Of a stretch of 64,000 bases of DNA, positions 7,602 to 16,413 are shown piece after piece (position 1 is the stretch's first letter; every line of letters starts with the position of its first letter). The position numbers were made by a program, and so were the translations under genes. Under the pieces are notes generated by a model. It had not been told where the DNA came from, made no database searches, and saw nothing but the letters and a program-made list of their open reading frames with translations. Source of the DNA: Lysobacterales bacterium 63-13 (GTDB lineage: Bacteria > Pseudomonadota > Gammaproteobacteria > Xanthomonadales > Rhodanobacteraceae); assembly GCA_001899855.1 (NCBI GenBank), contig MKWR01000028.1:27632-91631 (forward strand), written 5' to 3'.

Positions 7602-9974
7602 TCAGTTCCTCAGCGGTTTGCCCGTGGTCAAGGTATGCGCGATGCGCTCCTGGGTCTTGGGCATTTGCGCGAGTTCGACGAAGTGCTTGCGCTCGAGCGC
7701 GAGCAGCCAGGCTTCATCGACTTGCGAGCCGCGTTCGATCACGCCACCACACAAGGTGTCGGCAATGCGGCTGCCGATTTCGTAGTCGTGCGGGGAGATG
7801 AAGCGCCCTTCGAGCATGTTGACCAGGATCATCTTCAGCGAAGCGGTGCCGACATCGCCGGCAATCGTGATGTCGCGTGCAGGCAAGGCGGGTCGCCAGC
7901 CGCTTTCGGCCAGCGCAGCGGCAACCTGCTTGGCCACGTAAAGCAGTTCGAAGCTGTTGAAGACGATCACGTCATCGGCACGCAGCAGGCCCAGTTGCCT
8001 TGCTTCGAGTGCGCTGGTCGAGACCTTGGCCATGGCGGCGGCTTCGAAGGATTTCTTGATGCCGTTGAACGGGTCGCCGTCGATGCTGTTGCGCGATGCA
8101 CGCAAGGCAAGTTCCTTGAGGCCACCACCGGCCGGCAGCAGGCCGACGCCCGCTTCGACAAGGCCGATGTAGCTTTCCAGCGCGGCCACGGTGCGTGCCG
8201 AATGCATCTGGAACTCGCAACCGCCGCCGAAGGCCATGCCGCGCACGGCGGAAACCACCGGCACCAGCGAGTACTTAATGCGCATGCTGGTTGCCTGGAA
8301 ATTGGCGACCATGGCTTCGAACTCGGCGATCTTGCCGTCCTTGACCAGGCCGAGCGCGCCCTTGAGATCGGCACCGGCCGAGAACGGCTCGCCGGCCTGC
8401 CAGATGACCATGGCCTTGAACTGCTGCTCGCATTTTTCCACGCAAGCCTGCAGGCCATCGAGCACGGCGTCATTGACCGTATTCATCTTGGTCTTGAACG
8501 AGACGATGCCGATGTCGTCGCCAAGATGCCACAGGCGCACACCGTCGTTCTCCCAGACCGTGGTGCCGTTGTCGAAGCTTTCACCGAGCAGCGGATCGGG
8601 GAACAACTGGCGCCGGTAGACCGCCGCGTCCGAACGCGGCACGTTCCTGCCGAGGCTTGGTGACCACGAGCCATCCTTGCCATGAACGCCATCACGGCCA
8701 TCGCTGACCCAGGCCGGCAGGGGTGCATTGCTCATCGCCTTGCCGGCGGCAATGTCTTCGGCAATCCATTGCGTCACCTGCTTCCAGCCGGCTGCCTGCC
8801 AGGTTTCAAACGGGCCCAGTTTCCAGCCGTAACCCCAGCGGATCGCGAAATCGACGTGCCGCGCGGTATCGGCGATATCGCCGAGGTGGAACGCCGTGTA
8901 ATGGAAAAGATCGCGGAACATGGCCCAGAGGAACTGCGCCTGCTTGTCCGCCGAGGCTCGCAGCGCGGCGAATTTTTCCGCGGGATTCCTGATCGCGAGG
9001 ATCTTGCCGACCTCCTCGCTGGCCCCTTCCGTGGCCGGGCGGTAATCCTGCTTGGCCAGGTCCAGCACCTGAATGTCCTTGCCGACCTTGCGGAAGAAGC
9101 CGGCGCCGGATTTCTGCCCGAGCGCGCCTTTTTCGATGAGCGCGGTCAGCCAGGCTGGTGCCTTGAAGTATTTGTGCCAGGGATCATCCGGCAAGGTGTC
9201 ATCCATGGTCTTGATGACATGCGCCATGGTGTCGAGGCCGACGACATCGGAGGTGCGGTAGGTCGCGCTCTTCGGGCGGCCAATGGCCGGCCCGGTGATC
9301 GCGTCGACCGCATCGAAGCCGAGCTTGAACTGCTCGGTGTGGTGCATGGTGGCGAGGATGGAGAACACGCCGATGCGGTTGCCAATGAAGTTCGGTGTGT
9401 CCTTGGCGAGGACGACGCCCTTGCCGAGGGTCGTGGTGAGGAAGGCTTCCAGCCCGGAAAGCAGGGCCGGATCCGTCTGCCGATCCGGAATCAGCTCGAC
9501 CAGGTGCATGTAGCGCGGCGGGTTGAAGAAGTGGATGCCGGAGAAGCGCGGGCGCATGGCGGGCGGCAAAGCCTCGGCCAGGGCATTGATGGAAAGGCCC
9601 GAGGTGTTGCTGGCAATGAAAGCAGAATCAGACACATGCGGCGCGATCTTCCTGTAAAGATCGAGCTTCCAGTCGAGGCGTTCGGCAATGGCTTCGATGA
9701 TCAGGTCGCAGCCTTTGAGCAGATCTAGATGCTCGTCGTAGTTGGCCGGCGTGATCGACGTTGCGCGCGCGGCCTCGGCCAGCGGCGCCGGTGACAGCTT
9801 GCCGAGGTTGGCAATCGCCTTGATCGCGATGCCGCTCTTCGGGCCTTCCTTCGCCGGCAGGTCGAAGAGGATGGTTTCGACATCGGCATTGGTCAGGTGA
9901 GCGGCAATCTGTGCGCCCATGACGCCGGCGCCAAGCACGGCAACCTTGCGGATGCGGAGAGGGGAGTGGTTCAT
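7602..9974 (-). CDS. fadN: 3-hydroxyacyl-CoA dehydrogenase / enoyl-CoA hydratase, FadN-like
   Basis: Two-domain beta-oxidation enzyme of about 790 residues. The N-terminal half is an NAD-dependent 3-hydroxyacyl-CoA dehydrogenase with the dinucleotide motif VLGAGVMGAQIAAHL and the conserved IHFFNP segment. The C-terminal third resembles enoyl-CoA hydratase/isomerase (KAMVIWQAGEPFSAGADL; AVRGMAFGGGCEF). The dehydrogenase-first order is that of FadN and the reverse of E. coli FadB. The ATG at 9974 is chosen because the dinucleotide-binding strand starts about 10 residues later. It lies 64 bp after the PsrA-like regulator and precedes the thiolase. Confidence 0.9.
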   Translation of the reverse strand: MNHSPLRIRKVAVLGAGVMGAQIAAHLTNADVETILFDLPAKEGPKSGIAIKAIANLGKLSPAPLAEAARATSITPANYDEHLDLLKGCDLIIEAIAERLDWKLDLYRKIAPHVSDSAFIASNTSGLSINALAEALPPAMRPRFSGIHFFNPPRYMHLVELIPDRQTDPALLSGLEAFLTTTLGKGVVLAKDTPNFIGNRIGVFSILATMHHTEQFKLGFDAVDAITGPAIGRPKSATYRTSDVVGLDTMAHVIKTMDDTLPDDPWHKYFKAPAWLTALIEKGALGQKSGAGFFRKVGKDIQVLDLAKQDYRPATEGASEEVGKILAIRNPAEKFAALRASADKQAQFLWAMFRDLFHYTAFHLGDIADTARHVDFAIRWGYGWKLGPFETWQAAGWKQVTQWIAEDIAAGKAMSNAPLPAWVSDGRDGVHGKDGSWSPSLGRNVPRSDAAVYRRQLFPDPLLGESFDNGTTVWENDGVRLWHLGDDIGIVSFKTKMNTVNDAVLDGLQACVEKCEQQFKAMVIWQAGEPFSAGADLKGALGLVKDGKIAEFEAMVANFQATSMRIKYSLVPVVSAVRGMAFGGGCEFQMHSARTVAALESYIGLVEAGVGLLPAGGGLKELALRASRNSIDGDPFNGIKKSFEAAAMAKVSTSALEARQLGLLRADDVIVFNSFELLYVAKQVAAALAESGWRPALPARDITIAGDVGTASLKMILVNMLEGRFISPHDYEIGSRIADTLCGGVIERGSQVDEAWLLALERKHFVELAQMPKTQERIAHTLTTGKPLRN

Positions 9975-10038
9975 GCGATACCTCGGCAGGACGGACAAAA
10001 GGGAGGCGCGGCCGCAGCCGCGCAAATGGGGTGACGGG

Positions 10039-10659
10039 TCATTCCGCGCGCAGGCCGGCCGCGGCAAAGCGGATCAGGTGCTCGGCGGCGCGTTCGCGGT
10101 GGATTTTCTCGGACATCGCCGCGCGGCGCTTGATGACGCCGAAATCGGCCATTGCGTAGGTCAGCGCGCCAGCGATGATGTCGATGCGCCAGTAGAGTTC
10201 TTCCTTGTCCAGGTGCGGCAACTGCGCGCCAAAGGCGGCGGCGAATTCCTTCAGCACATGGCCGTAGTTTTCCGAAAGGAACTTGCGCAGGCGCTCGTTG
10301 TGCTCGGCATAGGCGCGCGCCAGGACGCGCACGAAGGTGGCGCCGCCGGACTTGTCCAGCGACAGGAGCAATGCGGGGTGGATGAAGGCGGCAAGGATTT
10401 CCTCGAGCGTCGGCTTGGGTTTGGCCAGCACCGACTGCAGCAGATGCAGGCGCTGTGCGCTGAGTTCATCGAGACGGCGGCGGAAGACCTCGTTGACGAG
10501 ATTGTCCTTGGAGCCGAAGTGGTAGTTGACCGCGGCGAGGTTGACCTTGGCCGTTGCCGTCAACTCGCGCAAGGAAGCACCGGCAAAGCCGTTGCGCGCA
10601 AACAACTCCTCGGCGGCGCCGAGGATGCGTTCCTTGGTCGAAAAGTGCGGTGAATTCAA
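10039..10659 (-). CDS. psrA: TetR-family regulator of fatty-acid degradation, PsrA-like
   Basis: Repressor with an N-terminal TetR helix-turn-helix (KERILGAAEELFARNGFAGASLRELTATA, then VNLAAVNYHFGSKDNL) and a helical ligand domain ending AAAGLRAE. The DNA-recognition stretch and the C-terminus resemble Pseudomonas PsrA, which senses long-chain acyl groups and represses beta-oxidation genes. It heads a fadN-fadA unit. A perfect palindrome of the PsrA type lies just upstream (10690-10703). The start is uncertain: TTG 10659 leaves the operator in the leader, while TTG 10692 would place the operator on the start codon. Confidence 0.8.
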   Translation of the reverse strand: MNSPHFSTKERILGAAEELFARNGFAGASLRELTATAKVNLAAVNYHFGSKDNLVNEVFRRRLDELSAQRLHLLQSVLAKPKPTLEEILAAFIHPALLLSLDKSGGATFVRVLARAYAEHNERLRKFLSENYGHVLKEFAAAFGAQLPHLDKEELYWRIDIIAGALTYAMADFGVIKRRAAMSEKIHRERAAEHLIRFAAAGLRAE

Positions 10660-10689
10660 TTGAGAAAGTCCCGAGCGGATGGGTAAAAC

Positions 10690-10703
10690 CAAACGACCGT
10701 TTG
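10690..10703 (-). promoter_or_regulatory. PsrA-type operator palindrome
   Basis: CAAACGACCGTTTG is a perfect inverted repeat (CAAACG/CGTTTG around two bases). It fits the published PsrA consensus G/CAAAC-N(2-4)-GTTTG/C with four central bases. It sits immediately upstream of the regulator, as expected for autorepression and control of the fadN-fadA genes. The match is seen directly; binding is inferred. Confidence 0.7.
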
Positions 10704-10790
10704 AATCATAAGCCCGCCGGGCGCGTTGGGCAACGCCGAAAAAGCATGGAATATCGCCCCTTCGGGGTGCAAATCAATGGAAAAACTAGC

Positions 10791-10825
10791 TAGAATGCGA
10801 GGTCGGATAGTGCGCTAACTATCCG
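10791..10825 (+). promoter_or_regulatory. ndk promoter -10 and adjoining hairpin
   Basis: TAGAAT at 10791-10796 is a good -10 hexamer; the -35 is poor. Transcription would begin near 10803, exactly where a perfect hairpin starts (CGGATAGT, loop GCGCTA, ACTATCCG; 10804-10825). The hairpin would therefore cap the ndk transcript or act as an operator. About 65 further bases separate it from the ndk ATG. Confidence 0.4.
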
Positions 10826-10892
10826 GAAAGCCGCGGGTTTCGTCCTCCGATACTCCTCATTCCCTGATTTTCCCATCACAGGTTCAAAGACA

Positions 10893-11318
10893 ATGGCGCT
10901 GGAGCGCACTCTTTCCATCATCAAGCCCGATGCAGTCGCCAAGAACGTCATCGGCGAAATTTATTCCCGTTTTGAAAAAGCCGGCCTGAAGATTGTCGCC
11001 GCGCGCATGAAACAGCTTTCGCGCCGCGAAGCCGAAGGTTTCTATGCGGTGCACAAGGAACGCCCGTTCTTCAACGCCCTGGTCGAATTCATGATCTCCG
11101 GCCCGGTCATCATCCAGGCGCTCGAAGGCGACAACGCCATCGCCGTGCATCGTGACCTGATGGGCGCGACCGATCCGAAGAAGGCCGCTGCCGGCACCAT
11201 CCGCGCCGACTTTGCCGATTCCATCGACGCCAATGCCGTGCACGGATCGGATGCGCCGGAAACGGCGGCGGTGGAAATCGCCTACTTCTTCGCCAGCTCC
11301 GAAGTGACGGCACGCTGA
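10893..11318 (+). CDS. ndk: Nucleoside diphosphate kinase
   Basis: Transfers phosphate from NTPs to NDPs through a phosphohistidine. 141 residues, the standard length. It begins [15 protein letters not shown] and contains the KERPFF segment. The active-site histidine is in the conserved stretch ending the core ([18 protein letters not shown]). The C-terminus has the usual IAYFF. The start is clear. rlmN follows after four bases, so ndk probably leads the ndk-rlmN-pilW-rodZ transcript. Confidence 0.97.
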   Translation: MALERTLSIIKPDAVAKNVIGEIYSRFEKAGLKIVAARMKQLSRREAEGFYAVHKERPFFNALVEFMISGPVIIQALEGDNAIAVHRDLMGATDPKKAAAGTIRADFADSIDANAVHGSDAPETAAVEIAYFFASSEVTAR

Positions 11319-11322
11319 GTCG

Positions 11323-12441
11323 ATGGCCGTGACCGCGACCCGGACGAATCTGTTTGGCCTTGATCGCCAGGGCTTGCGCGACTGGTTCGCGCAAGCCGGC
11401 GAGAAGCCCTACCGTGCCGACCAGGTCATGAAGTGGATGTACCACCGTCACGTCACCGATTTCGCGCAGATGACCGATGTCGGCAAGGTCCTGCGCAGCA
11501 AGCTTGAAGCGGTTGCCGAGATTGTTCCGCCGAATGTGCTGCTGGAGAAGCAATCGACTGACGGCACGCACAAATGGCTGCTCGGCATGGATCCGCGCAA
11601 CGCCATCGAGGCCGTGTTCATCCCGGAAAGCTCGCGCGGCACCTTGTGTGTTTCCTCGCAGGTCGGCTGCGGCCTCAACTGCACGTTTTGCTCCACCGGC
11701 ACGCAGGGCTTCAATCGCAACCTGTCGACGGCCGAGATCATCGGCCAGGTCTGGGTGGCGGCCAGGCACCTCGGCAATGTGCCGCACCACCAGCGCAAGT
11801 TGACCAACGTCGTGATGATGGGCATGGGCGAGCCGCTGCTCAATTTCGACAACGTCGTGCGCGCCATGAGCATCATGCGCGACGACCTCGGCTTCGGCCT
11901 CGCCAACAAGCGCGTGACGCTGTCGACCGCCGGTCTCGTGCCGATGATCGATCGCCTGTCCGCCGAGAGCGATGTCTCGCTGGCCGTGTCGCTGCATGCG
12001 CCGAACGATGAGTTGCGCAGCCAGCTCGTTCCACTGAACAAGAAGTACCCGATCGCCGAGCTGATGGATGCCTGCCTGCGCTACACGCAGCGTAGCCCGC
12101 GCACGACGGTCACCTTTGAATACACCATGATGAAGGGCATCAATGACACCCCCGAGCTGGCCCGGCAACTGGTCAAGCTGGTGCGCAAGGTGCCGAGCAA
12201 GGTCAACCTTATCCCGTTCAATCCATTCACCGGCACGCAGTTCGAGCGCTCGGAAGAATCGTCAATTCGTGATTTCCAGACCATCCTGCTGGATGCCGGC
12301 GTGTTGACCATGGTGCGGCGCACGCGCGGTGACGACATCGACGCGGCCTGCGGCCAGCTCAAGGGCCAGGTCATGGATCGCACGCGTCGCCAGGCGGAAT
12401 TCCAGAAGAAGATCGAGGGAGGCGTGGCAGATGCGGCTTGA
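11323..12441 (+). CDS. rlmN: Dual-specificity RNA methyltransferase RlmN
   Basis: Radical-SAM enzyme that makes 2-methyladenosine at A2503 of 23S rRNA and A37 of some tRNAs. 372 residues. The [4Fe-4S] motif CxxxCxxC is present in [16 protein letters not shown]. Other family marks are [35 protein letters not shown] and the C-terminal [11 protein letters not shown], which supplies a catalytic cysteine. It lies between ndk and pilW. Its last 11 bases overlap the pilW start, giving tight coupling. Confidence 0.97.
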   Translation: MAVTATRTNLFGLDRQGLRDWFAQAGEKPYRADQVMKWMYHRHVTDFAQMTDVGKVLRSKLEAVAEIVPPNVLLEKQSTDGTHKWLLGMDPRNAIEAVFIPESSRGTLCVSSQVGCGLNCTFCSTGTQGFNRNLSTAEIIGQVWVAARHLGNVPHHQRKLTNVVMMGMGEPLLNFDNVVRAMSIMRDDLGFGLANKRVTLSTAGLVPMIDRLSAESDVSLAVSLHAPNDELRSQLVPLNKKYPIAELMDACLRYTQRSPRTTVTFEYTMMKGINDTPELARQLVKLVRKVPSKVNLIPFNPFTGTQFERSEESSIRDFQTILLDAGVLTMVRRTRGDDIDAACGQLKGQVMDRTRRQAEFQKKIEGGVADAA

Positions 12442-13222
12442 TCGGATCCTCATGGCGATTTTCATGCTGGCCTTGCTCGGCGGTTGCGCCACCGGTGGTG
12501 GCAGCACGCGCCCCGCTCCGGAAAGCAACCCGGAGAACCCGAAGACCAAGGCGGCGGCGCTGTACACCGACCTTGGCCAGAAATACATGGCCCAGGGCAA
12601 GCTCGAAGTCGCCCTGGAGAACCTCAACAAGGCATTGGCCGCCGACAACAACCACGCCGATGCGCACACCGTCATCGGCTTGCTCTACGAGCGCATTGGC
12701 GACAACGCAAAAGCCGAGCAGCACTACCGGCGCGCCGCGGAACTGATGCCGAAATCGGGCAACGAGAACAACAATTACGGCGCTTTCCTGTGCAAGATCG
12801 GCCGCTATGACGATTCGGCCGTCTATTTTGTGCGCGCCATCGCAGATCCCTTCTACAAAACACCCGCCGTGGCCTTGACCAATTCCGGCACATGTGCGAT
12901 CAAGGGTGGCAAATTGGATGTTGCTGAAAATGACTTGCGTGCGGCACTGGCTCGCGAGCCCGACAACGCGGAGGCGCTGTACCAACTGGCGAGCGCGTTG
13001 TACCTGAAGAATGATTTTTTCAAGGCTCGGGCTTTCATCCAGCGCTACGAAGGGGTCGGTCAGCAAAGTGCAGATGCCCTGCTGTTGGGACGCAACATCG
13101 AGCTGCGTCTCGGCAATGGCAAGGCAGCCCAGGACTACACGCGCCGCTTGCGCGAGAAGTTCCCGGAATCGCAGCAAGCTCGATCGCTGGATGCCCCGGT
13201 CATTTCCGGAAACCCGGGTTGA
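12431..13222 (+). CDS. pilW: Type IV pilus assembly lipoprotein PilW/PilF (TPR)
   Basis: Outer-membrane lipoprotein that helps secretin multimerisation in type IV pilus assembly. About 263 residues. It has a signal sequence with lipobox LLGGC ([19 protein letters not shown]). TPR repeats follow, e.g. [29 protein letters not shown] and [28 protein letters not shown]. Start ATG 12431 has a strong GAGGGAGG site upstream and overlaps the end of rlmN, a common arrangement in gammaproteobacteria. A competence gene (comEC) is also in the window, so pilus-mediated DNA uptake is plausible. Confidence 0.9.
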   Translation: MRLDRILMAIFMLALLGGCATGGGSTRPAPESNPENPKTKAAALYTDLGQKYMAQGKLEVALENLNKALAADNNHADAHTVIGLLYERIGDNAKAEQHYRRAAELMPKSGNENNNYGAFLCKIGRYDDSAVYFVRAIADPFYKTPAVALTNSGTCAIKGGKLDVAENDLRAALAREPDNAEALYQLASALYLKNDFFKARAFIQRYEGVGQQSADALLLGRNIELRLGNGKAAQDYTRRLREKFPESQQARSLDAPVISGNPG

Positions 13223-13224
13223 CC

Positions 13225-14364
13225 ATGGCGCGGCGCAAGAACAAGAAACGCACCCAGAGGGACATGGGTATTAACGAAGCTGATGCCAGTCAGCTTGATT
13301 TGTTGTCGATCCCGGAGACCCAGTCAGTGAGCAATGAAGGTGCCGCCAAGCAGGATCTGCAGGAGTGTTCCGCGGAGCTTCCACAGAAATCCGATCCCAC
13401 GAATGCAATCGATCTGACCGCAGCAGGCGCACCCGAACTCACGGATGCCACGATAGGACAGAGACTTCGGTTCGCGCGCGAGCAGCGCGGCTGGACGTGC
13501 GAGGATGTCGGCTCGCGACTGAAACTGCAGGCGCGCCTGATCAAGCGCATTGAGGAAGACGATTTCAGCGGGATCGCGCATGCCGTGTACCTGCGGGGAT
13601 ACCTGACCAGCTACGCCCGGCTTCTCGACATGCCGCAGATTCTCGCCGAGAAGGTGATTGCGGAACGCGGCGTGCAGGCACCCCTGGTTTCCACCGGCAG
13701 GGTGTCGCGCTCGCGCTACCTGATGGATCGCTATTCGGTCAGTGCAACCTACTTGATCCTGACCGCCCTCGTGGTCGGGCCGGCAGTGTGGCTGGCCACG
13801 CATGGTGGACTCGAGCAAAACCTCGCCCGCACGGTCCTGCTTGATGCGCCGCCGCCAGCCAGCGAAGTTGCCACCGCCTCGCCTGCCATCGCCGACAAGT
13901 CCGGTGCGGCAGTATCGGAGACGCCCGCCGCTGCCGCTTCGCCAAGCGCGGATCCGGTAATGAATGCAATTGCCGAGCTGGATCCGCTTGCCGAATCGCC
14001 CGCGCCGATCATTGCCTCGATGGCACCGTTCAGCACCAGCCAGCAGATGACGAAGACCGATGGTTCTTCCGCTTCGATGCCGGTGACAAGTGGACAGCAC
14101 AGCCTCAGCCTGAAGCTCAAGTTGGCCAGCTGGGTCGAGGTTGTCGATGCCAATGGCATCCGGATCGAATATGGATTGCTGGGTGCCGGCGTCGAGCGCA
14201 ATTACGCGAGTGACACGGCCCTGACCGTGCGCATCGGCAATGCCGAAGGTGCCGAAGTGGTTGCCGATGGCATCCGTGTCGATCTTGCCCCGTTCCAGCG
14301 GGCAAACGTCGCCCGCCTGCGATTGTTCGGCGGCGACAAGCTGGCGAGCCGCGTCGACTCCTGA
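13225..14364 (+). CDS. rodZ: Cell-shape regulator RodZ
   Basis: Bitopic membrane protein linking MreB to the elongasome. About 379 residues. An unusually long, polar N-terminal extension of about 75 residues starts MARRKNKKRTQRD. A Cro-type helix-turn-helix follows (IGQRLRFAREQRGWTCEDVGSRLKL...YLRGYLTSYARLL). Then come a transmembrane helix (TYLILTALVVGPAVWLATHG), an Ala/Ser/Pro-rich periplasmic linker and a C-terminal DUF4115 domain (LSLKLKLASWVEVVDANG). ATG 13225 sits two bases after the pilW stop. The basic N-terminal extension is not typical of E. coli RodZ. Confidence 0.9.
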   Translation: MARRKNKKRTQRDMGINEADASQLDLLSIPETQSVSNEGAAKQDLQECSAELPQKSDPTNAIDLTAAGAPELTDATIGQRLRFAREQRGWTCEDVGSRLKLQARLIKRIEEDDFSGIAHAVYLRGYLTSYARLLDMPQILAEKVIAERGVQAPLVSTGRVSRSRYLMDRYSVSATYLILTALVVGPAVWLATHGGLEQNLARTVLLDAPPPASEVATASPAIADKSGAAVSETPAAAASPSADPVMNAIAELDPLAESPAPIIASMAPFSTSQQMTKTDGSSASMPVTSGQHSLSLKLKLASWVEVVDANGIRIEYGLLGAGVERNYASDTALTVRIGNAEGAEVVADGIRVDLAPFQRANVARLRLFGGDKLASRVDS

Positions 14365-14484
14365 TTGCGGCGTCGACCTACGCCTTTTTCACAGGCGCTG
14401 GCTTGAATCCTGTTACCCTAGCGCCCCTCGCGCCGCCCTGCCGGTTATCGGCAATCCCTCGTGGCGCCTCATTTGGTGATGCGT

Positions 14485-15141
14485 ATGGCATTTGAAGTTC
14501 TTGACGAGCACGAACAAGGTGAGTTGGTGCGCAAATGGGTGCAAAGCAACGCGATGTCGATCGCAATCGGTGTCGTCGTTGGCTTGCTGCTGATATTCGG
14601 ATACCAGCAATGGAAGGCGCGCGAATTGCGCACGCTTTCCGAAGCCGCCGTGCAGTATTCGGCGTTCACCGAAGCGGTTGACGCCAAGCGCAACGAGGAT
14701 GCGGCGAAGATTGCCGAGACCCTGCGCAAGGAATACCCGAAGACCGCGTTTGCCACCATGACCGCCCTGCGTCAGGCAGCCGTGCAGGTTGAAAAGGGTG
14801 ATCTGGCGGCGGCCAGTGCGGATCTGGACTGGGCCAGTCAAGCGGCCGGTGATGACGCCATGAAATCGCTGATTGCGCTGCGGCAGGCACGCCTGAGCCT
14901 GGCCAAGGGCGAAGCCGAGGCCGCGCTGACCAAGCTCGATCAGGTTGCCAAGGCAAACTTCCCGGCCCAGGCCAGCGAGTTGCGTGGTGATGCGTTGGCC
15001 AAGCTCGGACGTATCGAAGACGCCCGCTCGGCCTATGCTGAAGCCTTGACCCACATGGATGAGCAGGCACCCGAGCGCGCCTTCATCGAAATGAAACAAG
15101 GCGGCTTGTCGCCTGCTGCCGCGGAACCGAAGAAATCATGA
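14485..15141 (+). CDS. yfgM: YfgM-family ancillary SecYEG translocon subunit (TPR)
   Basis: Inner-membrane protein with a periplasmic TPR domain; E. coli YfgM associates with SecYEG and the chaperone PpiD. About 218 residues. There is a short cytoplasmic segment (MAFEVLDEHEQGELVRKWV), one membrane helix (AIGVVVGLLLIFGYQQW), then TPR-like helices (LDWASQAAGDDAMKSLIALRQARLSLAKGE). Start ATG 14485 matches relatives; GTG 14461 and ATG 14479 are in-frame alternatives. The stop overlaps the bamB start (ATGA). It sits between rodZ and bamB. In E. coli, ispG and hisS occur between rodZ and yfgM, but they are absent here. Confidence 0.88.
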   Translation: MAFEVLDEHEQGELVRKWVQSNAMSIAIGVVVGLLLIFGYQQWKARELRTLSEAAVQYSAFTEAVDAKRNEDAAKIAETLRKEYPKTAFATMTALRQAAVQVEKGDLAAASADLDWASQAAGDDAMKSLIALRQARLSLAKGEAEAALTKLDQVAKANFPAQASELRGDALAKLGRIEDARSAYAEALTHMDEQAPERAFIEMKQGGLSPAAAEPKKS

Positions 15142-16304
15142 GGCGCGCAATCGTCGTCCTCGTCCTCGTCGCCCTGGCCTTGACCCTGGGCGGATGCAAC
15201 TGGCTGAAGAGTCTCGGCAAGAAGGACAACGTCGAACCGCCGAAGCCGCTGGTCGAGTTTGCCCCGACCGTGAGCATCCAGAAGCTGTGGTCGGGCTCGG
15301 CAGGCGATGGCACCGGCAAATCCGGTGCACGGATGAACCCGGCGGTTGTCGGCGATCGTGTCTACGTTGCCAGTGTCAATGGCGATGTGCAGGCCCTGGA
15401 TGCCGCCAACGGGCGTCGCCTCTGGTCAACCGAGGTGAAGAAGATTTCCTGGTCGGGCGGGCCGGCGGCCAGCGCGGACATGGTTGTCGTCGGGGCCCTG
15501 AACGGCCAGGTGCGGGCGTATTCGGCGCAGGATGGCAGCGAGCTCTGGCAGGTCCAGCTCAGTTCGGAAATCATCACGGCTCCGGCGATTTCCGCCAATG
15601 TGATTGCGGTGCGCACCCAGGACGGACGCCTCTACGGGCTTGATCCGGTCAACGGTTCGCGGCGCTGGGTCTATGAGCAGACCGTGCCGGTACTCAGCCT
15701 GCGCGGGAATTCGTCGCCGCTGATCGGCAACGGTTTTGTCATTGACGGCTTCGACACCGGCCGCCTGGTGGCGGTGCGTGATGCGGATGGTGCCCCGGCC
15801 TGGGTGCAGATCCTGGCGGCCGGCGAAGGTCGTACCGAAGTCGAACGCCTGGCTGATGCCGATGGCCAACTGGTGCTCGACAACGGCGAGCTTTTCGCCT
15901 CCAGCTACAACGGCCAGGTTGCCGCGCTCCATGCCGAGTCCGGGCGTTCGCTGTGGACGCGTGACATGTCGAGCTTTGCCGGGCTCGCCGTCGGCGGTTC
16001 GACGGTGGTGGTCAGCGATGCCGAAGGCAACGTCTGGGCGTTCGACCGCCAGAGCGGGGCAAACCTTTGGAAGCAGGATGGATTGCTGCATCGCTGGCTG
16101 AGTGCACCTGCCGTTGTCGGCAACTTTGCGGTGGTCGGCGACCTTGAGGGCTACGTGCACTGGCTGAATCTCGCCGATGGTTCGTTTGCCGCGCGCCAGC
16201 GGGTCGGCAAGAACGCGATCGAGAGTGCGCCGGTGGTCAGCGGCGATGTGGTCTTTGTCGAGAATGCGGGCGGCAATCTTGCCGCGTTCCGTACCCCGAT
16301 GTAG
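15138..16304 (+). CDS. bamB: Outer-membrane assembly lipoprotein BamB
   Basis: Lipoprotein of the BAM complex that inserts outer-membrane beta-barrel proteins. 388 residues. The signal peptide ends in lipobox LGGC (ALTLGGCNWLKS). An eight-bladed propeller of PQQ-type repeats follows; examples are VYVASVNGDVQALDAANGRRLWSTEV and VIAVRTQDGRLYGLDPVNGSRRW. The start overlaps the yfgM stop by four bases. A hairpin (16314-16349) follows the stop before der. Confidence 0.95.
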   Translation: MRRAIVVLVLVALALTLGGCNWLKSLGKKDNVEPPKPLVEFAPTVSIQKLWSGSAGDGTGKSGARMNPAVVGDRVYVASVNGDVQALDAANGRRLWSTEVKKISWSGGPAASADMVVVGALNGQVRAYSAQDGSELWQVQLSSEIITAPAISANVIAVRTQDGRLYGLDPVNGSRRWVYEQTVPVLSLRGNSSPLIGNGFVIDGFDTGRLVAVRDADGAPAWVQILAAGEGRTEVERLADADGQLVLDNGELFASSYNGQVAALHAESGRSLWTRDMSSFAGLAVGGSTVVVSDAEGNVWAFDRQSGANLWKQDGLLHRWLSAPAVVGNFAVVGDLEGYVHWLNLADGSFAARQRVGKNAIESAPVVSGDVVFVENAGGNLAAFRTPM

Positions 16305-16313
16305 GAATGCGTC

Positions 16314-16349
16314 CCGGCTCCATCCGTGCTCGCGCGCGGCTGGAGCCGG
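16314..16349 (+). terminator. Hairpin between bamB and der, possible weak terminator
   Basis: Perfect 9-bp inverted repeat CCGGCTCCA/TGGAGCCGG around an 18-base loop, ten bases after the bamB stop. Only a weak T-rich stretch (GGTCTTTTC) follows ten bases later. It may attenuate transcription into der or stabilise the upstream mRNA rather than terminate fully. Confidence 0.35.
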
Positions 16350-16413
16350 TGACTGGTCTTTTCGGCATGCGGCCTTATCCTGTGCCGCTGCAACCTGATA
16401 TGGAGCGCCCGCG

